From Pedobacter sp. (GTDB lineage Bacteria; Bacteroidota; Bacteroidia; Sphingobacteriales; Sphingobacteriaceae): 64,000 bases of DNA. Under the pieces are notes generated by a model that did no database searches, was not told the origin of the DNA, and was given only the letters and a program-made list of their open reading frames with translations. Within the stretch, counting starts at the first letter, position 1. Each line of letters opens with the position of its first letter. Location: contig JAVHXV010000002.1 of the NCBI GenBank assembly GCA_031119475.1, positions 62,001-126,000 on the forward strand, written 5' to 3'. Position numbers and translations under genes: made by a program. Positions 34,875 through 44,173 of this stretch are shown piece by piece.

Positions 34875-35100
34875 CCATGAAGGCATGAAGGAGATTAAGT
34901 TTGATGGCTTGACTGCCTTAATTTCTTAATGGCTAATAACATAAAACTGATAATACTACCATGAAGGCATGAAGGAGATTAGGTTTAATGGCTTAATTGC
35001 CTTAATTTCTTAATGGCTAATAACATAAAACTGATAATACTACCATTAAGGCATGAAGGAGATTAAGTTTAATAGCTTGATTGCCTTAATTTCTTAATGG
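34875..35100 (+). repeat. 84-bp palindromic unit in 2.7 tandem copies
   Basis: Copies start at 34875, 34959 and 35043. Each has a 58-bp imperfect dyad, from CCATGAAGGC or CCATTAAGGC to CTTAATGG, and a 26-bp spacer (CTAATAACATAAAACTG and following). The third copy lacks the spacer and ends 16 bp before the porX ATG. The rest of the gap 34703-35115 shows no gene. Confidence 0.9.
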
Positions 35101-35115
35101 TTAAAACTTAACCCA

Positions 35116-36669
35116 ATGCAGGAAACCAAAATTTTATGGGCTGATGACGAAATCAACCTTTTGAAACCCCATATTTTATTGCTCAACGAAAAAGGATATG
35201 CCGTAACCACTTTTACCAACGGAAATGATGCATTAGAAGCCTTTGGCAACGGACATTTCGACCTGGTCTTCCTGGACGAAAATATGCCGGGCATGAGCGG
35301 GCTCGAGACCTTATCGGCCATTAAAAATATCCGTTCGGATGTGCCGGTCGTGCTGATTACCAAAAGCGAGGAAGAAAACCTGATGGAAGACGCCATCGGC
35401 TCAAAAATAGATGATTACCTGATCAAGCCGGTTAATCCGAAACAGGTATTGCTCACCATCAAAAAAATCATCGACAACAAGCGCCTGGTCAGCGAAAGGA
35501 CTTCATCTGCCTATCAGCAGGATTTTAGGAACATCGGCATGACGCTGAACGACAAGCTCAGCTATGAGGAATGGATAGACATCTATAAAAAGCTGGTTTT
35601 TTGGGAACTGGAATTGGAAAAACTGGATGATCCGCAGATGCACGAAATCCTGACCATGCAGAAATCGGAAGCCAACGCGCAGTTCTCCAAGTTCATCGAA
35701 GACAATTACCTGGATTGGGTGAACGGAAAAGGACAGGTGCCCCTACTGTCACACGAACTGTTGAAGAAAAAAGTTTTTCCGTTGATCAATGAAAATGTGC
35801 CGATCTTTTTTATCCTGATCGACAACCTGCGCTACGACCAGTGGAAGATCATCAATCCGCTGATCTCTGAATATTTTAGGATAGAAGAAGAAGATACCTA
35901 TTCCAGCATCCTGCCTACAGCCACGCAATATGCCAGAAACGCCATATTTTCTGGCCTGATGCCGCTGGACATGGAAAAACGCTTTCCTTCGCTCTGGCAA
36001 AATGATGATGATGAAGGTGGCAAAAACCTACATGAAGAAGCCTTTTTGGCCGACCAGATCAAACGGAGCCTGCGCAAGGACTGTAAGTTCAGCTACCACA
36101 AGATCCTGACCTATGATCAGGGCAAAGACCTTACAGAAAAAGTGGGCAACCTGATGGACAATGAATTCAATGCCCTAGTGTACAATTTCGTCGATATGCT
36201 ATCTCACGCGCGTACAGACATGCAGATGATCCGCGAGCTGGCCAATGACGATGCGGCCTACCGTTCACTTACTCTTTCCTGGTTCGAACACTCCCCCTTA
36301 TTGGAACTGCTCAAAAAGATCTCCCAAAAACGCGTAAAGGTGATCATCACCACTGATCATGGCACCATCCGTGTCAAACATCCGAGCAAGGTGATCGGCG
36401 ACCGCAATACGAATACCAATCTGCGCTATAAACAGGGAAGAAACCTGAACTACAATCCGAAAGAAGTATTCCTCATCAAAAATCCGCATGATGCCAAGCT
36501 GCCCAAAATCAACATCAGCTCTAATTATATCTTTGCCAAAGAAGACCAATATTTCGTGTACCAGAACAATTACAACCAGTTCGTGAACTATTATAACGAA
36601 ACTTTCCAGCATGGTGGAATTTCTTTGGAGGAAATGATCATACCGATCGTGACCTATACCTCAAGGTAA
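35116..36669 (+). CDS. porX: PorX: response regulator with PglZ/alkaline-phosphatase domain
   Basis: The 517-residue protein has a receiver domain (1-120), with the acidic pocket at Asp10/Asp11, the phosphorylated Asp54 in VFLDENMPG, and DYLIKP. A helical linker and a C-terminal PglZ domain of the alkaline-phosphatase fold (about 200-515) follow, with metal-site segments LPTATQYARN, VDMLSHAR and TTDHGTIRV. PorX, with the kinase PorY, regulates the type IX secretion system in Bacteroidota and its effector domain has been reported to act as a nucleotide phosphodiesterase. The next genes tsaE and ald commonly follow it. Its promoter must lie within or next to the 84-bp repeat array. Confidence 0.94.
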   Translation: MQETKILWADDEINLLKPHILLLNEKGYAVTTFTNGNDALEAFGNGHFDLVFLDENMPGMSGLETLSAIKNIRSDVPVVLITKSEEENLMEDAIGSKIDDYLIKPVNPKQVLLTIKKIIDNKRLVSERTSSAYQQDFRNIGMTLNDKLSYEEWIDIYKKLVFWELELEKLDDPQMHEILTMQKSEANAQFSKFIEDNYLDWVNGKGQVPLLSHELLKKKVFPLINENVPIFFILIDNLRYDQWKIINPLISEYFRIEEEDTYSSILPTATQYARNAIFSGLMPLDMEKRFPSLWQNDDDEGGKNLHEEAFLADQIKRSLRKDCKFSYHKILTYDQGKDLTEKVGNLMDNEFNALVYNFVDMLSHARTDMQMIRELANDDAAYRSLTLSWFEHSPLLELLKKISQKRVKVIITTDHGTIRVKHPSKVIGDRNTNTNLRYKQGRNLNYNPKEVFLIKNPHDAKLPKINISSNYIFAKEDQYFVYQNNYNQFVNYYNETFQHGGISLEEMIIPIVTYTSR

Positions 36670-36738
36670 AATTACAGTGTTCAAACCTACATCATGATAG
36701 GGACATGCTATAAGCTTGCTTGTACCTAACGAGCGGAT

Positions 36739-36771
36739 GAGTCCAGGTTAAGTCCAGTATGAGTCCAGGTT
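36739..36771 (+). repeat. Repeated GAGTCCAGGTT motif
   Basis: GAGTCCAGGTT occurs at 36739-36749 and 36761-36771, with AAGTCCAG between them. It lies in the gap between porX and tsaE. Similar AGTCC words occur near 44291-44358. No gene is seen in 36670-36901. Confidence 0.55.
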
Positions 36772-36901
36772 TTAACTGTAAAAAACTGGAGTTATCCTAA
36801 ACTAATGCTAAAGTAAGACTTGACTTATAGGTAAGATGGTATCTAGCTGATGCGGTTGATGTTGGGTTTTATGGCGAATAAATTTTCTTTAGCTTTATCG
36901 C

Positions 36902-37330
36902 ATGAAAAGCATCACTATTTCTAGCCTTGCCGAACTGCCTACGGTTGCCGAACAATTGCTCTATTTTGCCAATGGCGATCGGTTTTTTGTGTTCGAAGGA
37001 GAAATGGCGGCCGGAAAAACAACGTTGATCAAAGTCTTCTGTTCGCTGTTGGGCGTACATGATGTGGTGAGCAGCCCCACATTTTCAATCGTCAACGAAT
37101 ATGAAAGCCCAAACGGTACCGTCTTTCATTTTGATTTTTACAGGCTGAAGAATATTCAGGAAGCATTTGATATCGGCTACGAAGAATATTTTTATAGCGG
37201 GCAATACTGTCTGGTAGAATGGCCACAAAAAATCGAGGAGCTCTTACCAGAGAAATACACCAAAGTAGAGATTTCATTGGGTGAAGATGGAAGCAGGGAG
37301 TTTCGGATGACGGCGGTAGGACGGGGTTGA
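36902..37330 (+). CDS. tsaE: tRNA threonylcarbamoyladenosine biosynthesis ATPase TsaE
   Basis: The 142-residue P-loop ATPase is one of the proteins needed for the t6A modification of ANN-decoding tRNAs, acting with TsaB and TsaD. The Walker A is GEMAAGKTTLI (about residues 37-47), followed by VSSPTFSIVNEY and the FDFYRL segment that is typical of TsaE. CLVEWPQKIEELLP ends the conserved core. TAGCTTTA, close to a -7 box, lies four bases before the ATG. Confidence 0.94.
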   Translation: MKSITISSLAELPTVAEQLLYFANGDRFFVFEGEMAAGKTTLIKVFCSLLGVHDVVSSPTFSIVNEYESPNGTVFHFDFYRLKNIQEAFDIGYEEYFYSGQYCLVEWPQKIEELLPEKYTKVEISLGEDGSREFRMTAVGRG

Positions 37331-37384
37331 TATCTAGCTAAAAGTTAATAGTTCCTTGTCGATAAGTGCTAAGCATCATGCTAT

Positions 37385-37398
37385 CCCTCTTCGGAGGG
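37385..37398. repeat. UUCG-capped small hairpin
   Basis: CCCTC and GAGGG enclose a TTCG tetraloop, an unusually stable fold, in the gap between tsaE and ald. No T-run follows. The rest of 37331-37551 has no recognisable gene. Confidence 0.5.
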
Positions 37399-37551
37399 GC
37401 AGGGCGAGGACGAATATTAATTTCGATTTATTTTATAGATCCTTACATAGGTTCCTCAGAATAACACGTAATGCATGCCCAATAATTTCTCGCTCTTGCA
37501 TTAACTCCAAACTTTCCGTATCTTCAAGCACCTAAAAACTACCCTATTATC

Positions 37552-38778
37552 ATGGCTACAGGATTTCGAGAAGGCATGGCCGCAATCGCCCAAAGAGGCT
37601 TGTTGCAGACCCAGGAGTCGATGATGGAAACCACCAAAAAAAATAACAACCTCTACATTGGCATCCCGAAAGAGACTTCCTTTCAGGAATGTAGGATTGC
37701 TCTCACACCGCTTTCGGTGGCGCTTTTGGTAAACAACGGACACCGTGTGGTCATCGAATCTGGTGCCGGCGTAGGCGCTAATTTTACCGATAAGGATTAC
37801 AGTGAACAGGGCGCGCAGATTTCTTTCAGCAAAAAGGACGTTTATGCGGCTGATATTATTGTAAAAATTGCTCCGCCTACCCTGGAGGAAATCGGGCTTA
37901 TGCACAAGGGCCAGACCTTGATTTCTGCACTTCAGGTAGGCACCTTAAAAGAAGCCAACCTGAAAGCGATCTTGCACAAAAAAATCAACGCACTGTGCTT
38001 TGAGCATTTGAGGGATGAGGGCAATGTGCTCAGTGTAGTACGAGCCATGGGCGAGATTGTGGGCGCAGCTTCCATTTTCATCGCCGCTGAATACCTGAGC
38101 AGTGCCTTTGGCGGAAAGGGCCTGATGCTCGGTGGATTTACTGGTGTTCCACCAACAGAAATCGTGATCTTAGGTGCCGGAACCGTTGGCGAATATGCCG
38201 CCCGCACCGCGCTCTCGCTCGGTGCAGAGGTAAAAGTATTCGACAGTTCTATTTTTAGGCTCAGGCGCCTGCAGAACAACCTTGGCAACCGTGTGTTTAC
38301 CTCGGTCATGCAGCCCGTTGTGTTGGCCAAGGCCATTACCACTTGTGATGTCGTGATTGGTGCCATCAGGGCCGAGCATGGCAGAAGTCCCTGCATCGTG
38401 ATGGAGGAAACCGTGAGCCGGATGAAACCGCATTCTGTAGTGGTTGATGTTAGCATCGATCAGGGCGGCTGTTTTGAGACCTCGGAAGTAACCAACCACA
38501 AAGACCCCGTATTCATCAAGCATGATGTAATCCATTACTGCGTACCGAACATTGCTTCGAGGGTGCCGCGCACGGCATCTTATGCGCTGACCAACATTTT
38601 TGCGCCGATCTTGGTCGATATTGGGGACATGGGCGGACTCATGAACATGGTCTGGAACCGCCCGGGAATCCGCGAAGCGCTATATTGCTATCAGGGCCAC
38701 CTGACCAACAAGGACCTCGCCAATCTATATAACCTGCCTTTTAAAGATCTCGAATTATTAATGGTCGCGAACCAATAA
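37552..38778 (+). CDS. ald: Alanine dehydrogenase (AlaDH/PNT family)
   Basis: The 408-residue enzyme interconverts alanine and pyruvate with NAD. It has the N-terminal IGIPKETSFQECRIALTP segment, the NAD-binding VILGAGTVGEYAARTALSLGA (about residue 205) and the C-terminal DIGDMGG. A 35-residue N-terminal extension (MATGFREGMAAIAQRG) is present relative to Bacillus Ald, as is normal in Bacteroidota homologues. The VanX-like gene starts two bases after its stop, so D-Ala-D-Ala breakdown may feed alanine into this reaction. Confidence 0.9.
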   Translation: MATGFREGMAAIAQRGLLQTQESMMETTKKNNNLYIGIPKETSFQECRIALTPLSVALLVNNGHRVVIESGAGVGANFTDKDYSEQGAQISFSKKDVYAADIIVKIAPPTLEEIGLMHKGQTLISALQVGTLKEANLKAILHKKINALCFEHLRDEGNVLSVVRAMGEIVGAASIFIAAEYLSSAFGGKGLMLGGFTGVPPTEIVILGAGTVGEYAARTALSLGAEVKVFDSSIFRLRRLQNNLGNRVFTSVMQPVVLAKAITTCDVVIGAIRAEHGRSPCIVMEETVSRMKPHSVVVDVSIDQGGCFETSEVTNHKDPVFIKHDVIHYCVPNIASRVPRTASYALTNIFAPILVDIGDMGGLMNMVWNRPGIREALYCYQGHLTNKDLANLYNLPFKDLELLMVANQ

Positions 38779-38779
38779 C

Positions 38780-39463
38780 ATGAAAAAACTTTCCTTCCTG
38801 CTTTTCATGGCCGCCTCATTGAGTGCATGTGCCCAACAAAATACACAAAATCCCTATGGACTGACCGTAATCAGCGATTATTGGTCGTACAAGGCCAGTG
38901 TAAAAGCCAATCCCGACAACGAACTCATCGAGATCAAAAAAGCCATTCCATCTATTGTGCTCGACGTCCGTTATGCCACGACCAATAACTTTATGAAGCA
39001 GGTCATGTACAAACAAGCCCGGGCCTTTGCCAGAAAACCGGTCGTAGCACAGCTTAAAAAGATCCAGGCGCTGTTAAAGGAGAAGGGCTACGGCCTAAAG
39101 ATTTTTGATGGCTATAGGCCCTATGCCATTACGGTGGCTTTTTATCAAAAGGCAAGCGATAAGAATTTTGTGGCCAATCCGGCAAAAGGGTCCAAGCACA
39201 ACCGTGGATGCGCATTAGATCTTACCATCATCGACCTTAAGACCGGAAAAGACGTACCCATGCCCACACCGTACGATAGCTTTGCACCGGAAGCCTCCCC
39301 ACATTTCAATGAATTGCCTCCGCAGGTAATCAAAAACAGGGACTTCCTGATCAATGTGATGCAGGCAAATGGTTTCAAGGTCATCTACAACGAATGGTGG
39401 CATTTTGATTTCGATGGCTGGCAGAATTACGACCTTATGGACATTCCGTTTGAGAAGCTTTAG
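38780..39463 (+). CDS. D-alanyl-D-alanine dipeptidase lipoprotein (VanX/DdpX-like)
   Basis: The 227-residue protein has a lipoprotein signal (LSACA, Cys17), so it is membrane-anchored. The M15D metal site is intact: SKHNRGCALDL supplies the His and Asp ligands and NEWWHFDF the catalytic Glu and final His. FDGYRP carries the conserved Arg. The enzyme cleaves D-Ala-D-Ala and related dipeptides from cell-wall turnover. It is coupled to the alanine dehydrogenase gene by a one-base gap. Confidence 0.92.
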   Translation: MKKLSFLLFMAASLSACAQQNTQNPYGLTVISDYWSYKASVKANPDNELIEIKKAIPSIVLDVRYATTNNFMKQVMYKQARAFARKPVVAQLKKIQALLKEKGYGLKIFDGYRPYAITVAFYQKASDKNFVANPAKGSKHNRGCALDLTIIDLKTGKDVPMPTPYDSFAPEASPHFNELPPQVIKNRDFLINVMQANGFKVIYNEWWHFDFDGWQNYDLMDIPFEKL

Positions 39464-39471
39464 GGCGCTGA

Positions 39472-39536
39472 GCGCATAGGGCATGGCGAATAGAGCAAAG
39501 CGTGTATGGTATGTATGTTCGCTATGCGCCTTGCGC
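39472..39536. repeat. Imperfect inverted repeat between convergent genes
   Basis: The arms 39472-39490 and 39518-39536 match at 15 of 19 positions (left arm GCGCATAGGGCATGGCGAA). The right arm extends into the 3' end of the MFS gene. It may act as a shared terminator. Confidence 0.55.
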
Positions 39537-40709
39537 TTCACGCGCTCCGCTCCGCCTGTACACAAACTGTAAGTAGACCAGCGCCACTACCGTAATCCCT
39601 GCACAACAATAGAATATAGTGGGGATGGTAGAGATATCGGTGATGTAGATGCTCCCTGCCAACAGGGCGCCCAGCCCGATTCCAATTTCCATGAAAATAT
39701 ACATCGTGGCAACGGCCTTTCCCCTAAATCCAGGTTTGCTCAGGTCAATTGTCCATGCCGAAACACTTGGCGACAACATTCCGCTGGCAAAGCCATACAG
39801 CACCGAAGCGCACATCAAAATCCATGAAGAATTGGCCAAGGCAATTCCAAGCAGGGAAAAAAACAGGATGACCAGGGAAATCTTAATGATCAAGGTCCTG
39901 CCATAACGGTCGGAAACCTTGCCCGCCACAAACCGGATCAGCAGCGACGCCAGCGTAAATACCATAAAGAACAGACCCTTATTTCCTGTGCCCAGATGCC
40001 TGCTCCAATCTGCAATTACCGTAAGGATGGCCCCATAGCTGATGTAGCTGAACAGCACGATCAACGCCGCAGGAATAACTTGGCCTTCAATGATATCGCC
40101 CTTGCTAATTTTAAGGTGTGACGCCTTAAACCGTTGTTTGTTGCCCAAGGTTTCTTTCATGTTGGCCAGGATAACGATAGAAAGCAGCGCAAAAAGCGAT
40201 GAACAATAAAAAAGCATGTTGATCGAAAAATGGGAAGTGATTGCGCTCCCTATGGCAGGGCCGATAGCCATTCCGGCACTGAAACAGACCCCGTGTACGC
40301 CCATGGCCTCGCCCCAGCGATCGGCAGGGACCAGGTCGGCCACATAGGCCGAGGTAGCCGTAGGCTTAAAGCCGGTAGAAAATCCATGGATAAGCCGGAG
40401 CAGTAGAAAGCCGGTTACCGTAGTCAGGACCGGATAAAGAAATCCACAGAAAAAGCAGACCATAGAGCCTACCGCCATCACTGGCACGCGGCCAATCGTA
40501 TCGGTCAATTTACCGCTAAAAGGCCGGGATATGCCCGCGGTGACTGTAAAGAGGGCAATGATCAACCCTTTGTACTCGGCTCCGCCCATCTTGGTGAGGT
40601 AGGCGGGAAGCTCGGGAATGAGCATGTTGAAACTGGCCGAAAAAAGAAAAGAGCTTAAACAGACTAATCCAAACTGGAGGGTATAAATTTTATGGCTGCC
40701 TTCTTCCAC
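39522..40709 (-). CDS. MFS transporter
   Basis: The 395-residue protein has about 12 membrane segments and the MFS motif A GKLTDTIGRVP after TM2, with a related GKVSDRYGRTL after TM8. It is a DHA1-like transporter. The start is a GTG overlapping the stop of the phosphatase gene (TAGTG), so it is the last gene of a four-gene operon beginning with the GH18 gene. Its substrate is unknown. Confidence 0.88.
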   Translation of the reverse strand: MEEGSHKIYTLQFGLVCLSSFLFSASFNMLIPELPAYLTKMGGAEYKGLIIALFTVTAGISRPFSGKLTDTIGRVPVMAVGSMVCFFCGFLYPVLTTVTGFLLLRLIHGFSTGFKPTATSAYVADLVPADRWGEAMGVHGVCFSAGMAIGPAIGSAITSHFSINMLFYCSSLFALLSIVILANMKETLGNKQRFKASHLKISKGDIIEGQVIPAALIVLFSYISYGAILTVIADWSRHLGTGNKGLFFMVFTLASLLIRFVAGKVSDRYGRTLIIKISLVILFFSLLGIALANSSWILMCASVLYGFASGMLSPSVSAWTIDLSKPGFRGKAVATMYIFMEIGIGLGALLAGSIYITDISTIPTIFYCCAGITVVALVYLQFVYRRSGAREAQGA

Positions 40710-41242
40710 TATTTTTTAGTGGCGGCAGTGTGGTGCTCAGCGCCATAGCGATTGGTCTTCACCTCTACTTTATCGCCCTTGACCATCAGTTCAAAAACAT
40801 AGTCATAATCATCATCCGTAAGCTCGGGAACTGGTCTTTTTCCGCCAAAGGCTTCGATAATTTCCAGCACGGTATTCGAGTGGCCTACAATTAAAATGTT
40901 CTTACCTGCCGCATCCTTTTTCCATTCCTTGGCCAGCACCTTGATCTGTGCAGGATCGTAGGTTTTGATGGAGATCCCTACTTTGTCGGCTAATGGAAAG
41001 CCCGTTAATTTTGTACGTTTGTAGTTGGTGGCAAAAATCGAGTCGATCTTTTGTCCCTTTAACAATTTGGCCAAAGCCTCTGCCCTCATCTTTCCTTCGT
41101 CAGAGAGTTCGGGGTCGCGATCTTTGGGGTCAATGGCCAGTTTTTCGGCATGGCGCACCACCCAAACTTTCAATGTTTTTTGGGCAAAGCTGATCTGTTG
41201 TGCAAACACAACGACCAAGAACATCAAGATTATTTTTTTCAT
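40709..41242 (-). CDS. Histidine phosphatase family protein, exported
   Basis: The 177-residue protein has a signal peptide (1-20, ending SFAQ). The phosphatase motif is VVRHAEK, where the His is the phospho-acceptor, and GHSNTVLEII carries the second catalytic His. The catalytic Arg is followed by AEK rather than the GE of mutases, as in SixA/Ais-like branches. It probably removes phosphate from a small molecule in the periplasm. It lies one base after the AONS-like gene and overlaps the MFS start. Confidence 0.88.
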   Translation of the reverse strand: MKKIILMFLVVVFAQQISFAQKTLKVWVVRHAEKLAIDPKDRDPELSDEGKMRAEALAKLLKGQKIDSIFATNYKRTKLTGFPLADKVGISIKTYDPAQIKVLAKEWKKDAAGKNILIVGHSNTVLEIIEAFGGKRPVPELTDDDYDYVFELMVKGDKVEVKTNRYGAEHHTAATKK

Positions 41243-41243
41243 A

Positions 41244-42299
41244 TCACTTGGTTAAAGCACGGATTAACGTATCGATGTCTTCCATCGAATGCCAACTGCT
41301 CAAAACAATCCTGTTGACCAGGTCCCCGTCTTTGTCAGGATAGGGAAAGGCCGAAATCAAGATCTGTTTTTCCAGTAAGCTTTTGCTAAGGTCTGCATTT
41401 TTGGATAAAAAAACAGGAAACTCTGGAATAAAATGCCAATTGGGGTCATGCTGTAGTGCTTTCCCCAATCTTTCGGTCAGCATGCCCAGCCGATTTCGCT
41501 CCTGTGCATAGTATTTTTCGCCTTTCATAAAAGCATGCAATCCTGCCGCAGCGGGCGGAGATGCACCAAAAAAGGCATTGCTGTTTTTAATTTTTCCAAC
41601 AAGCTTATCATCCCCCATAATGATGCCGGCATCAATCCCCAAAGCCTTTCCCATAGAGGCCACAACCAACACCTTGACCTGTTGCGGCGCCTGGATGGTC
41701 GACAAAGCGCCCAACCCTCCATTGTTGATCCCAATACCATGTGAGTCATCAACCAAAAGGATAACCTGTTTATCTTTGCTGATTTCTGAAAGGAACGAAA
41801 AATCATAGATTTCCGGAAAGAGGTTATTCATAGAGTTGCTGATCAACAACCATTGCTTAACACTGCTCTCATTGATCTCTTCCACGATGGCCTTCGCCCA
41901 TTGCTCAAAAGATCCTTTGGATGTAGGAGGCTCATCGAGCCATAAGGCAGGATGCGTCTCTGGAGCGTGCCTCACCTGGCCAAATTTGGCAAATTGCTTC
42001 ACGGCCAGTTGTGCGGCCAAAAAACCACTCGAAACCATTAAAGCTGCTGCAGCACCAAACTTTCGTGCTGCATAAGCTTCAACTTCTTCGTAAATGCCCA
42101 ATTGTACATTATTGCTGCGGCTCGTTCCATTGGTCAGTCCGTAAAGCCCAATCCCTTCTTGGTAAAGGCTGATGAACATTTTATGCTGCGGAATGCCCAA
42201 GTAGGCCGTTCCACCAAAATAAGGATAGAAGCGTCCATCGACCTTGATATTCGGCCCCAGCGCAGTAGGCAATTTGCTAAAATCGGGATAGTCGTGCAT
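41244..42299 (-). CDS. PLP-dependent alpha-oxoamine synthase-like protein
   Basis: The 351-residue protein is a fold-type I PLP enzyme related to 8-amino-7-oxononanoate synthase and 2-amino-3-ketobutyrate CoA ligase. VDDSHGIG contains the cofactor Asp and His, and SMGKALGI the Schiff-base Lys. It is about 35-40 residues shorter than typical BioF, its N-terminus is atypical, and there are no biotin genes around. A role in making an amino-ketone is expected from the family. It is coupled to the GH18 gene (TAATG overlap), an odd partnership. Confidence 0.82.
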   Translation of the reverse strand: MHDYPDFSKLPTALGPNIKVDGRFYPYFGGTAYLGIPQHKMFISLYQEGIGLYGLTNGTSRSNNVQLGIYEEVEAYAARKFGAAAALMVSSGFLAAQLAVKQFAKFGQVRHAPETHPALWLDEPPTSKGSFEQWAKAIVEEINESSVKQWLLISNSMNNLFPEIYDFSFLSEISKDKQVILLVDDSHGIGINNGGLGALSTIQAPQQVKVLVVASMGKALGIDAGIIMGDDKLVGKIKNSNAFFGASPPAAAGLHAFMKGEKYYAQERNRLGMLTERLGKALQHDPNWHFIPEFPVFLSKNADLSKSLLEKQILISAFPYPDKDGDLVNRIVLSSWHSMEDIDTLIRALTK

Positions 42300-43357
42300 T
42301 AATTGTAAGGTCTGCCCAATTGGTCGTTTGCCGCTTTGATCAGGGATTTTGAACTATTAGAATCGAAAGAGAACTCCCAGAACATAATTCCATTACATTT
42401 TTCTTTTGCCAACTGTGCCTTTTGCCAGATCAACTGGATACCGTTATAGCCATAATCAGTCCCATTTACCTTTGCCAAATTCAGGTATACGTTGGCTCCG
42501 CTGGATTCGATGTCACGATAGGCAATTGAGCCTCCCGCAGCATTTTCTCCATATAGCGGAATACCAAGGATACATTTTTCCTTAGGCAGGCCTTTCTCAA
42601 CCAAGAACACATCTAAGCTTTTTTGGGTCAATTTCATAGAGGCATGGTTCAAGGGTTCTGTGGTATCGTAATTTGGACCATCGTACTGCATCAGGTTCAA
42701 AAAGTCGATATACTGAAAGGCTTCTGGCTTAATTCCGTTCTTGATATTACCTGCATACACGCCTGGTGTCACCGCTGCGCTTAAGAATTTACCTTCTGCA
42801 TGTAGGGCCGTACTCAATTCCTGCATCAGCAGTACAAAGTTATCTGCAGAGGCATCTGCTGCAGTTGGGTATTCCCAATCGATATCGGCACCATCAAGGT
42901 TGTTCGTTTTTACGAAAGCGAGCACCTGAGCAGTAAATTTCGTTCTTGCCGCTGGTGATGCCGCAATCGTAGCAAAAATATTTTTATCGCCCGAAACAGA
43001 AATGCCGGTTTTCACACTGAAAGCTTTGGCTTTAGCAATTACCGCAGTGAAACGGGCAGGCTGCAATACCGTATTTAATGATCCGTCGCCGCTGGCATTC
43101 GGGTTGATGAAAGCATATAACAAGTGCGTAATCATTTTGTACTTACTGTCATCAACTGTTGCCGGATCCTTATAGCTCGGCATATAGGCTACGATCTTAA
43201 ACGTTCCTGCTACCCATGGCGTACGCGTAGGTGGGGTTGGGGTAATAATCGGGTCTACGATTGGAGGTTGGGTTGTTGGCTGTGGGTCGCTCTTCTTGCC
43301 GCACGACGCAATGGTTGCTGCGAAAGACAGGGCTAGTAGTAGATTTTTAATTTTCAT
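42299..43357 (-). CDS. GH18 chitinase-like lipoprotein
   Basis: The 352-residue protein is a lipoprotein (TIASC, Cys19) with a proline-rich linker (PQPTTQPPIVDP) before the catalytic domain (about 50-350). The GH18 signature LDGADIDWEYP has the full DxxDxDxE set with Glu162 as acid, so it should be active on chitin-like or N-acetylglucosamine polymers. It is the first gene of a four-gene operon that ends with the MFS transporter. Confidence 0.92.
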   Translation of the reverse strand: MKIKNLLLALSFAATIASCGKKSDPQPTTQPPIVDPIITPTPPTRTPWVAGTFKIVAYMPSYKDPATVDDSKYKMITHLLYAFINPNASGDGSLNTVLQPARFTAVIAKAKAFSVKTGISVSGDKNIFATIAASPAARTKFTAQVLAFVKTNNLDGADIDWEYPTAADASADNFVLLMQELSTALHAEGKFLSAAVTPGVYAGNIKNGIKPEAFQYIDFLNLMQYDGPNYDTTEPLNHASMKLTQKSLDVFLVEKGLPKEKCILGIPLYGENAAGGSIAYRDIESSGANVYLNLAKVNGTDYGYNGIQLIWQKAQLAKEKCNGIMFWEFSFDSNSSKSLIKAANDQLGRPYN

Positions 43358-43381
43358 AATAGGGTTAGGATTGATAGGTGG

Positions 43382-44173
43382 TTAGTTTTTAAGTTGGTTC
43401 TTGAAGAATTCGAATTGCTGACGGATAGATTTTGCCCAATAGGCTCGGTTGTGGCCTCCGGGTTGGGAAATATAGGTAGCGTTCAACTTGAGCGAATCGC
43501 ATTTTTGCTTGAGCAGGTTATTGGAGGCATAGAACATATCCGATGATCCACAATCGAAGATGATGGGCTTTTCATTGCCCTTTAACTGTCCGATCTGATC
43601 GTAGACCGAAAATTGTTTCCACACTTCGCTTTCTTTTGTCGGATTGCCCAACAAAGGACCAAGGCCATATTTGCCAAACGAATCGATCAGCCGAATACCC
43701 CCACTCGTGCTGCCTGCCGCACTGAACAAGTCCGGTTTTTTGATGAACAGGTACAAGGCTCCATGACCGCCCATGCTCAACCCGCTAATGAACACGTTTT
43801 GTCCATCAACTTTATATTTTTTTAAGATATCGGGATAAAGTTCGTCAAAAAAGAAGTTTTCGTATTGCAAATCCGCTTTGGCCGGACTGTTAAGGTACCA
43901 GCTGTTATACAGGCCGTCTGGACAAACGATCATAAACCCATACTGGTCTGCATATTGCTGGGCATTCATGATGTTGTCCCATTGCTTATAGTTACCGCTA
44001 TACCCATGCAACAGAAATATCACAGGCAGTTTCTGGGCCTTCCGATAATTTTTGGGCGTAAAAACCCAGGTCGTATCTGGTTTTGGCAAGTTTTTGCTTT
44101 GGTAGATCAATTGATCTTGGGCTAAGCCCGAAAAACTGATGAAAAGTAAAAAAGCGAGTAGTCTTAACTTCAT
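43382..44173 (-). CDS. Secreted alpha/beta-hydrolase esterase
   Basis: The 263-residue protein has a signal peptide (1-18, ending GLAQ). The oxyanion segment is VIFLLHGYSGN, and the nucleophile Ser lies in ISGLSMGGHGAL. The catalytic Asp is probably in FDCGSSDMF and the His in QPGGHNRAYW. This matches the esterase D/feruloyl-esterase-like group that deacylates carbohydrate or small esters. I chose the ATG at 44173, since it starts a normal signal peptide. The gap to the GH18 gene is 24 bp. Confidence 0.9.
   Translation of the reverse strand: MKLRLLAFLLFISFSGLAQDQLIYQSKNLPKPDTTWVFTPKNYRKAQKLPVIFLLHGYSGNYKQWDNIMNAQQYADQYGFMIVCPDGLYNSWYLNSPAKADLQYENFFFDELYPDILKKYKVDGQNVFISGLSMGGHGALYLFIKKPDLFSAAGSTSGGIRLIDSFGKYGLGPLLGNPTKESEVWKQFSVYDQIGQLKGNEKPIIFDCGSSDMFYASNNLLKQKCDSLKLNATYISQPGGHNRAYWAKSIRQQFEFFKNQLKN

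Noticed and set aside
34875..35100. Tandem units considered as a CRISPR array
   Set aside because: The spacer part is the same in the copies, units are 84 bp and there are no cas genes nearby.
35116..36669. A type IX secretion gene cluster around porX
   Set aside because: No porK, porL, porM, porN or sov gene is next to it. Neighbours are tsaE and ald.
41244..42299. Serine palmitoyltransferase for sphingolipids
   Set aside because: The family relation is right, but the protein is short, its N-terminus is atypical and no acyl-carrier or reductase gene is linked.
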